A DNA stretch of 64,000 nucleotides from Agelas oroides (GCA_949130485.1 OX422186.1:6701292-6765291), one strand, 5' to 3'; positions 1 through 12,833 are shown, numbered from the stretch's first letter. The notes: generated from the letters alone by a model not told the origin. A program made the numbers and translations.

Positions 1-900
1 AGCCAGGGTAGAGTGTGGTAGAGTGAGGTAGAGTCGGATCGAGCCAAGGTAGAGTGTGGTATAGGGAGGTAGAGTCGGATTGAGCCAGGATGGAGTGTGG
101 TAGAGTAAGGTAGAGTAGGTTTAGAGTGTGGTAGAGAGATTTAGAGTCGGCATAGAGTGTGGTAGAGTGAGGTAGAGTCGGGTCGAGTCAGGGTAGAGTG
201 TGGTAGAGGAAGCTAGAGTTGGGGAGAGCCAGGGTAGAGTGTGGTAGAGTGAGGTAGAGTCGGGGCGAGCAAAGATAAAGTCGGGGTAGAGTGTGGTAGA
301 GTGAGGTAGAGTCGGGTCGAGCTAGGATAGAGTGTGGGAGAGAGAGATAGAGTCGGGTCGAGCCAGGGTAGAGTGTGGTAGAGTGAGGTACAGTAGGCTT
401 CAGCCAGTGTAGAGTGTGGTAGAGTGAGGTAGAGTCGGGGTAGAGTGTGGTAGAGTGTGTTAGAGTTGGGTCAAGATAGGGTAGAGTGTGGTAGAGTGAG
501 GTAGAGTCGGGTCGAGCCAGGGTAGAGTGTGGGAGAGTGGGGAAGAGTCGGGTCGAGACAGGGTTGAGTGTGGTAGAGTGAGGTAGAGTCGGGGTAGAGT
601 GTGGTAGAGTGAGGTAGAGTGAGGTAGAGTCGGGTCTAGACAGGGTAGAGTGTGATAGAGTGAGGTAGAGTTGGGTCGAGCCAGGGTAGGGTGTGGTAGA
701 GTGAGGTATAGTTGGGTCGAGCCAGGGTAGATTGTGGTAGAGTGAGGTAGAGTCAGGTCGAGCCAGGGTAGAGTGTGGTAGAGTGAGGTAGAGTCGGGTC
801 GAGCCAGGTTAGAGTGTGGTAGAGTGAGGTAGAGTCGGGTCGACACAGGGTAGAGTGTGGTAGAGTGAGGTAGATTCTGGTCGAGTCAGTGTAGAGTGTA

Positions 901-2114
901 GTAGAGTGAGGTAGAGTCGGGTCCAGCCAGGGTAGAGTGTGGTAGAGTGAGGTAGAGTCGGATCGAGCCAGCTTAGAGTGTGGTATAGGGAGGTAGAGTC
1001 TGATCGAGCGATCGAGCTAGGATGGAGTGTGGTAGAGTAAGGTAGAGCCGGTGTAGAGTGTGGGAGAGAGAGTTAGAGTCGGCATAGAGTGTGGTAGAGT
1101 GAGGTAGAGTCGGGTAGAGCCAGGGTAGAGTGTGGTAGAGTGAGGTAGAGTCGGGTCGAGTCAGGGTAGAGTGTGGTACAGGAAGGTAGAGTCGGGGAGA
1201 GCGAGGGTAGAGTGTGGTAGAGTGAGGTAGAGTCGGGGCGAGCCAGGGTAGAGTGTGGTAGAATGAGATAGAGTCGGGTTAGAATGTGGTAGAGTGAGGT
1301 AGAGTCAGGTAGAGTCGGGTCGAGCCAGGGTAGAGTGTGGTAGACTGAGGCAGAGTCGGGTCGACTCAGGGTAGAGTGTGGTAGAGTAAGGTAGATCGGG
1401 GCGAGCAAGGGTAGAGTGTGGTAGAATGAGATAGAGTCAGGTTAGAATGTGGTAGAGTGAGGTAGAGTCAGGTCGAGCTAGGATAGAGTGTGGTAGAGAG
1501 AGATAGAGTCGGGTCGAGCCAGGGTAGAGTGTGGTAGAGTGAGGTAGAGTAGGCTTGAGCCAGGGTAGAGTGTGGTATAGAGTGAGGTAGAGTCGGGGTA
1601 GAGTGTGCAAGAGTGTGTTAGAGTTGGGTCGAGCTAGGGTAGAGTGTGGTAGAGTAAGATAGAGTCGGGTCGAGCCAGGGTAGAGTGTGGTAGAGTGGGG
1701 TAGAGTCAGGTCGAGCCAGGGTTGAGTGTGGTACAGTGAGGTAGAGTCGGGGTAGAGTGTGGTAGAGTGAGGTAGAGTCGGGTTGAGCCAGGGTAGGGTG
1801 TGGTAGAGTGAGGTAGAGTAGGGTTGAGCCAGGGTAGGGTTTGGTAGAGTGAGGTAGAGTTGTATCGAGCCAGGTTGGATTGTGGTAGAGTGAGGTAGAG
1901 TCGGGTCCAGCCAGGGTAGAGTGTGGTAGAGTGAGGTAGAGTCGGATCGAGCCAGCTTAGAGTGTGGTATAGGGAGGTAGAGTCTGATCGAGCGATCGAG
2001 CTAGGATGGAGTGTGGTAGAGTAAGGTAGAGCCGGTGTAGAGTGTGGTAGAGAGAGTTAGAGTCGGCATAGAGTGTGGTAGAGTAAGGTAGAGTCGGGTA
2101 GAGCCAGGGTAGAG
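901..2114 (+). repeat. Tandem duplication at 984-bp spacing
   Basis: The marker monomers around 961-1,130 recur around 1,945-2,114. These include a variant with CAGCTTAG, followed by GATCGAGCGATCGAG, then GCCGGTGTAG and GTCGGCATAG. The spacing of 984 bp is exactly 24 monomers of 41 bp, as expected from in-register unequal exchange. The segment between the matching parts is ordinary array A sequence. The outer limits are approximate. Confidence 0.75.
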
Positions 2115-2970
2115 TGTGGTAGACTGAGGCAGAGTCGGGTCGACTCAGGGTAGAGTGTGGTAGAGTAAGGTAGAGTCGGGTAGAGCCAGGGTAGAGTGTG
2201 GTAGAGTGAGGTAGAGTTGGGGCGAGCCAGGGTAGAGTGTGGTAGAATAAGATAGAGTCGGGGTAGAGTGTGGTAGAGTAAGGTAGTGTCGGGTCGAGCT
2301 AGGATAGAGTGTGGTAGAGGGAGATAGAGTCGGGTCGAGCCAGGGTAGAGTTAGTTACAGTGAGGTAGAGTAGGCTTGAGCCAGGGTAGAGTGTGGGAGA
2401 GTGAGGTAGAGTTGGGGTAGAGTGTGGTTGAGTGAGGTAGGGTCGGGTCAAGGCAGGGTAGAGTGTGGTAGAGTGACGTATAGTTGGGTCGAGCCAGGGT
2501 AGATTGTGGTAGAGTGAGGTAGAGTCGGGTCGAGCCAGTGTAGAGTTTGGTAGAGTTAGGTAGAGTCGGGTCGAGTCAGGGTAGAGTGTGATACAGGAAG
2601 GTAGAGTTGGGGAGAGTGAGGGTAGAGTGTGGTAGAGTGAGGTAGAGTCGGGGCGAGCCAGGGTAGAGTGTGGTAGAATGAGATAGAGTCGGATTAGAAT
2701 GTGGTAGAGTGAGGTAGAGTCGGGTCGAGCTAGGATAGAGTGTGGTAGAGAGAGATAGAGTCGGGTCGAGCAAGGGTAGAGTGTGGTAGAGTGAGGTAGA
2801 GTAGGCTTGAGCCAGGGTAGAGTGTGGTAGAGTGAGGTAGAGTCGGGTTAGAGTGTGGAAGAGTGTGTTAGAGTTGGGTCGAGCTAGGGTAGAGTGTGGT
2901 AGAGTAAGGTAGAGTCGGATCGAGCCAGGGTAGAGTGTGGTAGAGTGGGGTAGAGTCAGGTCGAGCCAGG

Positions 2971-5040
2971 GTTGAGTGTGGTAGAGTGAGGTAGAGTCGG
3001 GGTAGAGTGTGGTAGAGTGAGGTAGAGTCGGGTTGAGCCAGGGTAGGGTGTGGTAGAGTGAGGTAGAGTAGGGTCGAGCCAGGGTAGGGTTTGGTAGAGT
3101 GAGGTAGAGTTGGATCGAGCCAGGGTAGATTGTGGTAGAGTGAGGTAGAGTCGGGTCGAGCCAGGGTTGAGTGTGGTATAGGGAAGTAGAGTCGGATCGA
3201 GCCAGGATGGAGTGAGGTAGAGTAAGGTAGAGTCGGGGTAGAGTGTGATAGAGAGAGTTAGAGTCGGCATAGAGTGTGGTAGAGTGAGGTAGAGTCGGGT
3301 CGAGCCAGGGTAGAGTGTGGTAGACTGAGGCAGAGTCAGGTCGACTCAGGGTAGAGTGTGGTAGAGTAAGGTAGAGTCGGGTAGAGCCAGGGTAGAGTGT
3401 GGTAGAGTGAGGTAGAGTCGGGGCGAGCCAGGGTAGAGTGTGGTAGAATAAGATAGAGTCGGGGTAGAGTGTGGTAGAGTAAGGTAGTGTCGGGTCGAGC
3501 TAGGATAGAGTGTGGTAGAGAGAGATAGAGTCGGGTCGAGCCAGGGTAGAGTTAGTTAGAGTGAGGTAGAGTAGGCTTGAGCCAGGGTAGAGTGTGGAAG
3601 AGTGAGGTAGAGTCGGGGTAGAGTGTGGTAGAGTGAGGTAGAGTCGGGTCAAGGCAGGGTAGAGTGTGGTAGAGTGAGGTAGAGTCGGATCGAGCCTGGG
3701 TAGAGTGTGGTACAGTGAGGTAGAATTGGGTCGAGAAACAGTAGAATGTGGTAGAGTGTGTTAGAGTCAGGTCGAGCTAGGGTAGAGTGTGGTAGAGTGA
3801 GGTAGAGTCCGATCGAGCCAGGGTAGAGTGTGGTAGAGTAGGGTAGAGTCGGGTCGAGCCAGGGTTGAGTGTGGTAGAGTGAGGTAGAGTCGGGGTAGAG
3901 TGTGGTAGAGTGAGGAAAAGTCAGGTCGAGCCAGGGTAGAGTGCGGTAGAGTGAGGAAGAGTCAGGTCGAGCCAGGGTAGAGCGGGGTAGAGTGAGGTAG
4001 AATCGGGTCGATCCAGGGTAGAGTGTGGTAGAGTCAGGTAGAGTCGGGTCGAGCCAGGGTAGAGTGTGGTAGAGTGAGGTAGAGTCGGGTCGAACCAGGT
4101 TAGAGTGTGGTAGAGTGAGGTAGAGTCGGGGTAGAGTGTGGTAGAGTGAGGTAGAGTCGGGTTGAGCCAGGGTAGGGTGTGGTAGAGTGAGGTAGAGTAG
4201 GGTCGAGCCAGGGTAGGGTTTGGTAGAGTGAGGTAGAGTTGGATCGAGCCAGGGTAGATTGTGGTAGAGTGAGGTAGAGTCGGGTCGAGCCAGGGTTGAG
4301 TGTGGTATATGGAAGTAAAGTCGGATCGAGCCAGGATGGAGTGAGGTAGAGTAAGGTAGAGTCGGGGTAGAGTGTGGTAGAGAGAGTTAGAGTCGGCATA
4401 GACTGTGGTAGAGTGAGGTAGAGTCGGGTCGAGCCAGGGTAGAGTGTGGTAGACTGAGGCAGAGTCGGGTCGAGTCAGGGTAGAGTGTGGTAGAGTAAGG
4501 TAGAGTCGGGTAGAGCCAGGGTAGAGTGTGGTAGAGTGAGGCAGAGTCGGGGCGAGCCAGGGTAGAGTGTGGTAGAATAAGATAGAGTCGGGGTAGAGCG
4601 TGGTAGAGTAAGGTAGTGTCGGGTCGAGCTAGGATAGAGTGTGGTAGAGAGAGATAGAGTTGGGTCGAGCCAGGGTAGAGTTAGTTAGAGTGAGGTAGAG
4701 TAGGCTTAAGCCAGGGTACAGTGTGGAAGAGTGATGTAGAGTTGGGGTAGAGTGTGGTAGAGTGAGGTAGAGTCGGGTCAAGGCAGGGTAGAGTGTGGTA
4801 GAGTGAGGTAGAGTCGGATCGAGCCTGGGTAGAGTGTGGTAGAGTGAGGTAGAGTTGGGTTGAGAAAGAGTAGAATGTGGTAGAGTGTGTTAGAGTCAGG
4901 TCGAGCTAGGGTAGAGTGTGGCAGAGTGAGGTAGAGTCCGGTCGAGACAGGGTAGAGTGTGGTAGAGTAGGGTAGAGTCGGGTCGAGCCAGGGTTGAGTG
5001 TGGTAGAGTGAGGTAGAGTCGGGGTAGAGTGTGGTAGAGT
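2971..5040 (+). repeat. Tandem duplication, unit about 1,129 bp, two copies
   Basis: Unit 1 runs from about 2,971 to 4,099 and unit 2 from about 4,100 to 5,040. Marker positions agree at one offset: TAGACTGAGG at 3,321 and 4,450, the monomer containing GTTAGTTAGAG at about 3,549 and 4,678, and the GTAGAATGTGG monomer near 3,740 and 4,870. The second superunit has only one copy (about 8,548-9,660). The duplication is therefore a copy-number difference between otherwise matching superunits. Confidence 0.8.
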
Positions 5041-5820
5041 GAGGTAGAGTCGGGTCTAGACATGGTAGAGTGTGATAGAGTGAGGTAGAGTCGGGTCGAC
5101 CCAGGGAAGAGTGTGGTAGAGTGAGGTAGAGTCGTGTCGAACCAGTGTAGAGTGTAATAGAGTGAGGTAGAATCGGGTCCAGCCAGGGTAGAGTGTGGTA
5201 GAGTGAGTGAGGTAGAGTCGGGTCGAGCCAGGGTAGAGTGTGGCAGAGTGGGGTAGAGTCGGGTCGAGCAAGGGTTGAGTGTGGTAGAGTGAGGTAGTGA
5301 GGTAGAGTCGGGGTAGAGTGTGGTAGAGTGAGGTAGAATCGGGTTGAGCCAGGGTAGGGTGTGGTAGAGTGAGGTAAGGTTGGGTTGAGCCAGGGTAGAT
5401 TGTGGTAGAGTGAGGTAGAGTCGGGTCGAGCCAGGGTAGAGTGTGGTAAAGAGTCGGGTCGAGCCAGGGTAGAGTGTGGTAGAGTGAGGTAGAATCAGGG
5501 TAGAGTGTGGTAGAGTGAGGTAGAGTCGGGTCGTGCCAGGGTAGAGTGCGGTAGAGTGAGGAAGAGTCAGGTTGAGCCAGGTTAGAGTGGGGTAGAGTGA
5601 GGTAGAATCGGGTCAAGCCAGGGTAGAGTGTGGTAGAGTGAGGTAGAGTCGGGTCAAGCCAGGGTAGACTGTGGTAGAGTGAGGTAGAGTCGGGTCGAGC
5701 CAGGTTAGAGTGTGGTAGAGCGAGGTAGAGTCGGGTCTAGACAGGGTAGAGTGTGATAGAGTGAGGTAGAGTTGGGTCGACCAAGGGTAGAGTGTGGTAT
5801 AGTGAAGTACAGTCGGGTCG

Positions 5821-8800
5821 AGTCAGTGTAGAGTGTCGTAGAGTGAGGTAGATTCGGGTTCAGCCAGGGTAGAGTGTGGTATAGGGAGGTAGAGTCGGAT
5901 CGAGCCAGGATGGAGTGTGGTAGAGTAAGGTAGAGTAGGTTTAGAGTGTGGTAGAGAGATTTAGAGTCGGCATAGAGTGTGGTAGAGTGAGGTAGAGTCG
6001 GGTCGAGTCAGGGTAGAGTGTGGTAGAGGAAGCTAGAGTTGGGGAGAGCCAGGGTAGAGTGTGGTAGAGTGAGGTAGAGTCGGGGCGAGCAAAGATAAAG
6101 TCGGGGTAGAGTGTGGTAGAGTGAGGTAGAGTCGGGTCGAGCTAGGATAGAGTGTGGGAGAGAGAGATAGAGTCGGGTCGAGCCAGGGTAGAGTGTGGTA
6201 GAGTGAGGTACAGTAGGCTTCAGCCAGTGTAGAGTGTGGTAGAGTGAGGTAGAGTCGGGGTAGAGTGTGGTAGAGTGTGTTAGAGTTGGGTCAAGATAGG
6301 GTAGAGTGTGGTAGAGTGAGGTAGAGTCGGGTCGAGCCAGGGTAGAGTGTGGGAGAGTGGGGAAGAGTCGGGTCGAGACAGGGTTGAGTGTGGTAGAGTG
6401 AGGTAGAGTCGGGGTAGAGTGTGGTAGAGTGAGGTAGAGTGAGGTAGAGTCGGGTCTAGACAGGGTAGAGTGTGATAGAGTGAGGTAGAGTTGGGTCGAG
6501 CCAGGGTAGGGTGTGGTAGAGTGAGGTATAGTTGGGTCGAGCCAGGGTAGATTGTGGTAGAGTGAGGTAGAGTCGGGTCGAGCCAGGGTAGAGTGTGGTA
6601 GAGTGAGGTAGAGTCGGGTCGAGCCAGGTTAGAGTGTGGTAGAGTGAGGTAGAGTCGGGTCTAGACAGGGTAGAGTGTGATAGAGTAAGGTAGAGTCGGG
6701 TCGACACAGGGTAGAGTGTGGTAGAGTGAGGTAGATTCTGGTCCAGTCAGTGTAGAGTGTAGTAGAGTGAGGTAGAGTCGGGTCCAGCCAGGGTAGAGTG
6801 TGGTAGAGTGAGGTAGAGTCGGATCGAGCCAGCTTAGAGTGTGGTATAGGGAGGTAGAGTCTGATCGAGCGATCGAGCTATGATGGAGTGTGGTAGAGTA
6901 AGGTAGAGCCGGTGTAGAGTGTGGTAGAGAGAGTTAGAGTCGGCATAGAGTGTGGTAGAGTGAGGTAGAGTCGGGTAGAGCCAGGGTAGAGTGTGCTAGA
7001 GTGAGGTAGAGTCGGGTCGAGTCAGGGTAGAGTGTGGTACAGGAAGGTAGAGTCGGGGAGAGCGAGGGTAGAGTGTGGTAGAGTGAGGTAGAGTCGGGGC
7101 GAGCCAGGGTAGAGTGTGGTAGAATGAGATAGAGTCAGGTTAGAATGTGGTAGAGTGAGGTAGAGTCAGGTCGAGCTAGGATAGAGTGTGGTAGAGAGAG
7201 ATAGAGTCGGGTCGAGCCAGGGTAGAGTGTGGTAGAGTGAGGTAGAGTAGGCTTGAGCCAGGGTAGAGTGTGGTATAGAGTGAGGTAGAGTCGGGGTAGA
7301 GTGTGCAAGAGTGTGTTAGAGTTGGGTCGAGCTAGGGTAGAGTGTGGTAGAGTAAGGTAGAGTCGGGTCGAGCCAGGGTAGAGTGTGGTAGAGTGGGGTA
7401 GAGTCAGGTCGAGCCAGGGTTCAGTGTGGTAGAGTGAGGTAGAGTCGGGGTAGAGTGTGGTAGAGTGAGGTAGAGTCGGGTTGAGCCAGGGTAGGGTGTG
7501 GTAGAGTGAGGTAGAGTAGGGTTGAGCCAGGGTAGGGTTTGGTAGAGTGAGGTAGAGTTGTATCGAGCCAGGGTGGATTGTGGTAGAGTGAGGTAGAGTC
7601 GGGTCGAGCCAGGGTTGAGTGTGGTATAGGGAAGTAGAGTCGGATCGAGCCAGGATGGAGTGAGGTAGAGTAAGGTAGAGTCGGGGTAGAGTGTGGTAGG
7701 GAGAGTTAGAGTCGGCATAGAGTGTGGTAGAGTGAGGTAGAGTCGGGTCGAGCCAGGGTAGAGTGTGGTAGACTGAGGCAGAGTTGGGTCGAGTCAGGGT
7801 AGAGTGTGGTAGAGTAAGGTAGAGTCGGGTAGAGCCAGGGTAGAGTGTGGTAGAGTGAGGTAGAGTTGGGGCGAGCCAGGGTAGAGTGTGGTAGAATAAG
7901 ATAGAGTCGGGGTAGAGTGTGGTAGAGTAAGGTAGTGTCGGGTCGAGCTAGGATAGAGTGTGGTAGAGAGAGATAGAGTCGGGTCGAGCCAGGGTAGAGT
8001 TAGTTACAGTGAGGTAGAGTAGGCTTGAGCCAGGGTATAGTGTGGAAGAGTGAGGTAGAGTTGGGGTAGAGTGTGGGAGAGTGAGGTAGGGTCGGGTCAA
8101 GGCAGGGTAGAGTGTGGTAGAGTGACGTATAGTTGGGTCGAGCCAGGGTAGATTGTGGTAGAGTGAGGTAGAGTCGGGTCGAGCCAGTGTAGAGTTTGGT
8201 AGAGTTAGGTAGAGTCGGGTCGAGTCAGGGTAGAGTGTGATACAGGAAGGTAGAGTTGGGGAGAGCGAGGGTAGAGTGTGGTAGAGTGAGGTAGAGTCGG
8301 GGCGAGCCAGGGTAGAGTGTGGTAGAATGAGATAGAGTCGGGTTAGAATGTGGTAGAGTGAGGTAGAGTCGGGTCGAGCTAGGATAGAGTGTGGTAGAGA
8401 GAGATAGAGTCGGGTTGAGCAAGGGTAGAGTGTGGTAGAGTGAGGTAGAGTAGGCTTTAGCCAGGGTAGAGTGTGGTAGAGTGGGGTAGAGTCAGGTCGA
8501 GCCAGGGTAGAGTGTGGTAGAGTGGGGTAGAGTCAGGTCGAGCCAGGGTTGAGTGTGGTAGAGTGAGGTAGAGTCGGGGTAGAGTGTGGTAGAGTGAGGT
8601 AGAGTCGGGTTGAGCCAGGGTAGGGTGTGGTAGAGTGAGGTAGAGTAGGGTCGAGCCAGGGTAGGGTTTGGTAGAGTGAGGTAGAGTTGGATCGAGCCAG
8701 GGTAGATTGTGGTAGAGTGAGGTAGAGTCGGGTCGAGCCAGGGTTGAGTGTGGTATAGGGAAGTAGAGTCGGATCGAGCCAGGATGGAGTGAGGTAGAGT

Positions 8801-10640
8801 AAGGTAGAGTCGGGTTAGAGTGTGGTAGAGAGAGTTAGAGTCGGCATAGAGTGTGGTAGAGTGAGGTAGAGTCGGGACGAGCCAGGGTAGAGTGTGGTAG
8901 ACTGAGGCAGAGTCGGGTCGACTCAGGGTAGAGTGTGGTAGAGTAAGGTAGAGTCGGGTAGAGCCAGGGTAGAGTGTGGTAGAGTGAGGTAGAGTCGGGG
9001 CGAGCCAGGGTAGAGTGTGGTAGATTAAGATAGAGTCGGGGTAGAGTGTGGTAGAGTAAGGTAGTGTCGGGTCGAGCTAGGATAGAGTGTGGTAGAGAGA
9101 GATAGAGTCGGGTCGAGCCAGGGTAGAGTTAGTTAGAGTGAGGTAGAGTAGGCTTGAGCCAGGGTAGAGTGTGGAAGAGTGAGGTAGAGTCGGGGTAGAG
9201 TGTGGTAGAGTGAGGTAGAGTCGGGTCAAGGCAGGGTAGAGTGTGGTAGAGTGAGGTAGAGTCGGATCGAGCCTGGGTAGAGTGTGGTAGAGTGAGGTAG
9301 AATTGGGTCGAGAAAGAGTAGAATGTGGTAGAGTGTGTTAGAGTCAGGTCGAGCTAGGGTAGAGTGTGGTAGAGTGAGGTAGAGTCCGATCGAGCCAGGG
9401 TAGAGTGTGGTAGAGTAGGGTAGAGTCGGGTCGAGCCAGGGTTGAGTGTGGTAGAGTGAGGTAGAGTCGGGGTAGAGTGTGGTAGAGTGAGGAAAAGTCA
9501 GGTCGAGCCAGGGTAGAGTGCGGTAGAGTGAGGAAGAGTCAGGTCGAGCCAGGGTAGAGCGGGGTAGAGTGAGGTAGAATCGGGTCGAGCCAGGGTAGAG
9601 TGTGGTAGAGTCAGGTAGAGTCGGGTCGAGCCAGGGTAGAGTGTGGTAGAGTGAGGTAGAGTCGGGTCGAACCAGGTTAGAGTGTGGTAGAGTGAGGTAG
9701 AGTCGGGTCTAGACAGGGTAGAGTGTGATAGAGCGAGGTAGAGTCGGGTCGACCCAGGGAAGAGTGTGGTAGAGTGAGGTAGAGTCGTGTCGAACCAGTG
9801 TAGAGTGTAGTAGAGTGAGGTAGAATCGGGTCCAGCCAGGGTAGAGTGTGGTAGAGTGAGTGAGGTAGAGTCGGGTCGAGCCAGGGTAGAGTGTGGTAGA
9901 GTGGGGTAGATTCGGGTCGAGCAAGGGTTGAGTGTGGTAGAGTGAGGTAGAATCGGGTCCAGCCAGGATAGAGTGTGGTAGAGTGAGTGAGGTAGAGTCG
10001 GGTCGAGCCAGGGTAGAGTGTGGAAGAGTGGGGTAGAGTCGGGTCGAGCAACGGTTGAGTGTGGTAGAGTGAGGTAGTGAGGTAGAGTCGTGGTAGAGTG
10101 TGGTAGAGTGAGGTAGAATCGGGTTGAGCCAGGGTAGGGTGTGGTAGAGTGAGGTAGGGTTGGGTTGAGCCATGGTAGATTGTGGTAGAGTGAGGTAGAG
10201 TTGGGTCGAGCCAGGGTAGAGTGTGGTAAAGAGTCGGGTCGAGCCAGGGTAGAGTGTGGTAGAGTGAGGTAGAATCAGGGTAGAGTGTGGTAGAGTGAGG
10301 TAGAGTCGGGTCGTGCCAGGGTAGAGTGCGGTAGAGTGAGGAAGAGTCAGGTTGAGCCAGGTTAGAGTGGGGTAGAGTGAGGTAGAATCGGGTCGAGTCA
10401 GGGTAGAGTGTGGTAGAGTGAGGTAGAGTCGGGTCAAGCCAGGGTAGAGTGTGGTAGAGTGAGGTAGAGTCGAGTCGAGCCAGGTTAGAGTGTGGTAGAG
10501 CGAGGTAGAGTCGGGTCTAGACAGGGTAGAGTGTGATAGAGTGAGGTAGAGTCAGGTCGACCAAGGGTAGAGTGTGGTATAGTGAAGTACAGTTGGGTCG
10601 AGTCAGTGTAGAGTGTCGTAGAGTGAGGTAGATTCGGGTT
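5821..10640 (+). repeat. Array A superunit, copy 2 (about 4.8 kb)
   Basis: This is the second copy of the long superunit. Its beginning matches copy 1 at offset 5,820, and its middle (about 7,441-7,560) matches 1,741-1,860 at offset 5,700. At 8,548-9,660 it matches 2,969-4,080 at offset about 5,580 and then jumps to the equivalent of 5,041 in copy 1, so it lacks the second internal 1.13-kb block. The interval 9,840-10,080 has an extra local duplication of a GTGAGTGAGG-containing segment. No gene is seen. Confidence 0.8.
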
Positions 10641-12655
10641 CAGCCAGGGTAGAGTGTGGTAGAGTGAGGTAGAGTCGGATCGAGCCAAGGTAGAGTGTGG
10701 TATAGGGAGGTAGAGTCGGATCGAGCCAGGATGGAGTGTGGTAGAGTAAGGTAGAGTAGGTGTAGAGTGTGGTAGAGAGATTTAGAGTCGGCATAGAGTG
10801 TGGTAGAGTGAGGTAGAGTCGTGTCAAGCCAGGGAAGATTGTGCTAGAGTGAGGTAGAGTCGGGTCGAGTCAGGGTAGAGTGTGGTAGAGGAAGCTAGAG
10901 TTGGGGAGAGCCAGGGTAGAGTGTGGTAGAGTGAGGTAGAGTCGGGGCGAGCCAAGATAGAGTCGGGGTAGAGTGTGGAAGAGTGAGGCAGAGTCGGGTC
11001 GAGCTAGGATAGAGTGTGGGAGAGAGAGATAGAGTCGGGTCGAGCCAGGGTAGAGTGTGGTAGAGTAAGGTAGAGTAGGCTTCAGCCAGGGTAGAGTGTG
11101 GTAGAGTGAGGTAGAGTCGGGGTAGGGTGTGGTAGAGTGTGTTAGAGTCGGGTCGAGATAGGGTAGAGTGTGGTAGAGTGAGGTAGAGTCGGGTCGAGCC
11201 AGGGTAGAGTGTGGGAGAGTGGGGAAGGGTCGGGTCGAGACAGGGTTGAGTGTGGTAGAGTGAGGTAGAGTCGGGGTAGAGTGTGGTAGAGTGAGGTACA
11301 GTGAGGTAGAGTCGGGTCTAGACAGGGTAGAGTGTGATAGAGTGAGGTAGAGTTGGGTCGAGCCAGGGTAGGGTGTGGTAGAGTGAGGTATAGTTGGTTC
11401 GAGCCAGGGTAGATTGTGGTAGAGTGAGGTAGAGTCGGGTCGAGCCAGGGTAGAGTGTGGTAGAGTGAGGTAGAGTCGGGTCGAGCCAGGTTAGAGTGTA
11501 GTAGAGTGATGTAGAGTCGGGTCTAGACAGGGTAGAGTGTGATAGAGTGAGGTAGAGTTGGGTCGAGCCAGGGTAGGGTGTGGTAGAGTGAGGTAGAGTT
11601 GTATCGAGCCAGGGTAGATTGTGGTAGAGTGAGGTAGAGTCGGGTCGAGCCAGGGTAGAGCGGGGTAGAGTGAGGTAGAATCGGGTCGAGCCAGGGTAGA
11701 GCGTGGTAGATTGAGGTAGAGTCGGGTCGAGCCAGGGTAGAGTGTGGTAGAGTGAGGTAGAGTCGGGGTAGAGTGTGGTAGAGTGAGGTAGAGTCGGGTC
11801 AAGGCAGGGTAGAGTGCGGTAGAGTGAGGAAGATTCAGGTCAAGCCAGGGTAGAGTGTGGTAGAGTGAGGTAGAATCGGATCGAACCAGGGTAGAGTGTG
11901 GTAGAGTAAGGTAGATTCGGGTCAAGCAAGGGTAGAGTGTGGTAGAGTGAGGTAGAGTCTGGTCGAGTCAGTGTAGAGTGTAGTAGAGTGAGGTAGAGTC
12001 GGGTCCAGCCAGGGTAGAGTGTGGTAGAGTGAGATAGAGTTGGATCGAGCCAGCTTAGAGTGTGGTATAGGGAGGTAGAGTCTGATCGAGCGATCGAGCC
12101 AGGATGGAGTGTGGTAGAGTAAGGTAGAGTCGGTGTAGAGTGTGGTAGAGAGAGTTAGAGTCGGCATAGAGTGTGGTAGAGTGAGGTAGAGTCGGGTAGA
12201 GCAAGGGTAGAGTGTGCTAGAGTGAGGTAGAGTCGGGTCGAGTCAGGGTAGAGTGTGGTACAGGAAGGTAGAGTCGGGGAGAGCGAGGGTAGAGTGTGGT
12301 AGAGTGAGGTAGAGTCGGGGCGAGCCAGGGTAGAGTGTGGTAGAATGAGATAGAGTCGGGTTAGAATGTGGTAGAGTGAGGTAGAGTCGGGTCGAGCTAG
12401 GATAGAGTGTGGTAGAGAGAGATAGAGTCGGGTCGAGCCAGGGTAGAGTGTGGTAGAGTGAGGGAGAGTAGGCTTGAGCAAGGGTAGAGTGCGGTAGAGT
12501 GAGGTAGAGTCGGGGTAGAGTGGGGAAGAGGGTGTTAGAGTTGGGTCGAGCTAGGGTAGAGTGTGGTAGAGTAAGGTAGAGTCGGGTCGAGCCAGGGTAG
12601 AGTGTGGTAGAGTGGGGTAGAGTCAGGTCGAGCCAGGGTTGAGTGTGGTAGAGTG
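10641..12655 (+). repeat. Array A superunit, copy 3 (partial)
   Basis: The sequence from 10,642 matches the window start (offset 10,641), including the rare GAGCCAAGG monomer near 10,682 and the GAGAGATTTAGAG monomer near 10,775. After one extra monomer near 10,830 the offset becomes 10,682 and the match continues to about 11,480. Later parts (about 12,000-12,650) match the region starting near 900 in copy 1 and 6,780 in copy 2. The copy is interrupted at 12,656 by an inverted block. No gene is seen. Confidence 0.75.
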
Positions 12656-12833
12656 ACCCTGGCTCGACCCGACTCTACCTCACTCTACCACAATCTACGC
12701 TGGCTCGATACAACTCTACCTCACTCTACCAAACCCTACTCTGGCTCAACGCTACTCTACCTCACTCTACCACACCCTACCCTGGCTCAACCCGACTCTA
12801 CCTCACTCTACCACACTCTACCCCGACTCTACC
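12656..12833 (-). repeat. In-place inverted block of array A, 178 bp
   Basis: The array flips strand here: the sequence reads ACCCTGGCTCGACC and so on, up to GACTCTACC, then reverts to the plus orientation. Its reverse complement matches the same part of the superunit at 7,438-7,615 (also 178 bp), with the same succession of variant monomers: GGTTGAGCCAGGG, then a GTAGGGTTTGG monomer, then GTTGTATCGAGCC, then GTAGATTGTGG. The flanks match the expected flanks, so this looks like a flip of the resident segment and not an insertion. A short plus-strand open frame exists here only because of the flip. Confidence 0.9.

Larger units (their letters stand above)
1..5820 (+). repeat. Array A superunit, copy 1 (about 5.8 kb)
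   Basis: Positions 121-720 are matched almost base for base by 5,941-6,540 (offset 5,820). One base differs in the next 60. The offset then changes by whole monomers, to 5,861 and later to about 5,700, as single or multiple 41-bp units are gained or lost. This copy carries two tandem versions of an internal block of about 1.13 kb. Copy 2 carries only one, which explains most of the length difference. No gene is visible inside. The boundaries are approximate because the left edge of the window cuts the array. Confidence 0.85.
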
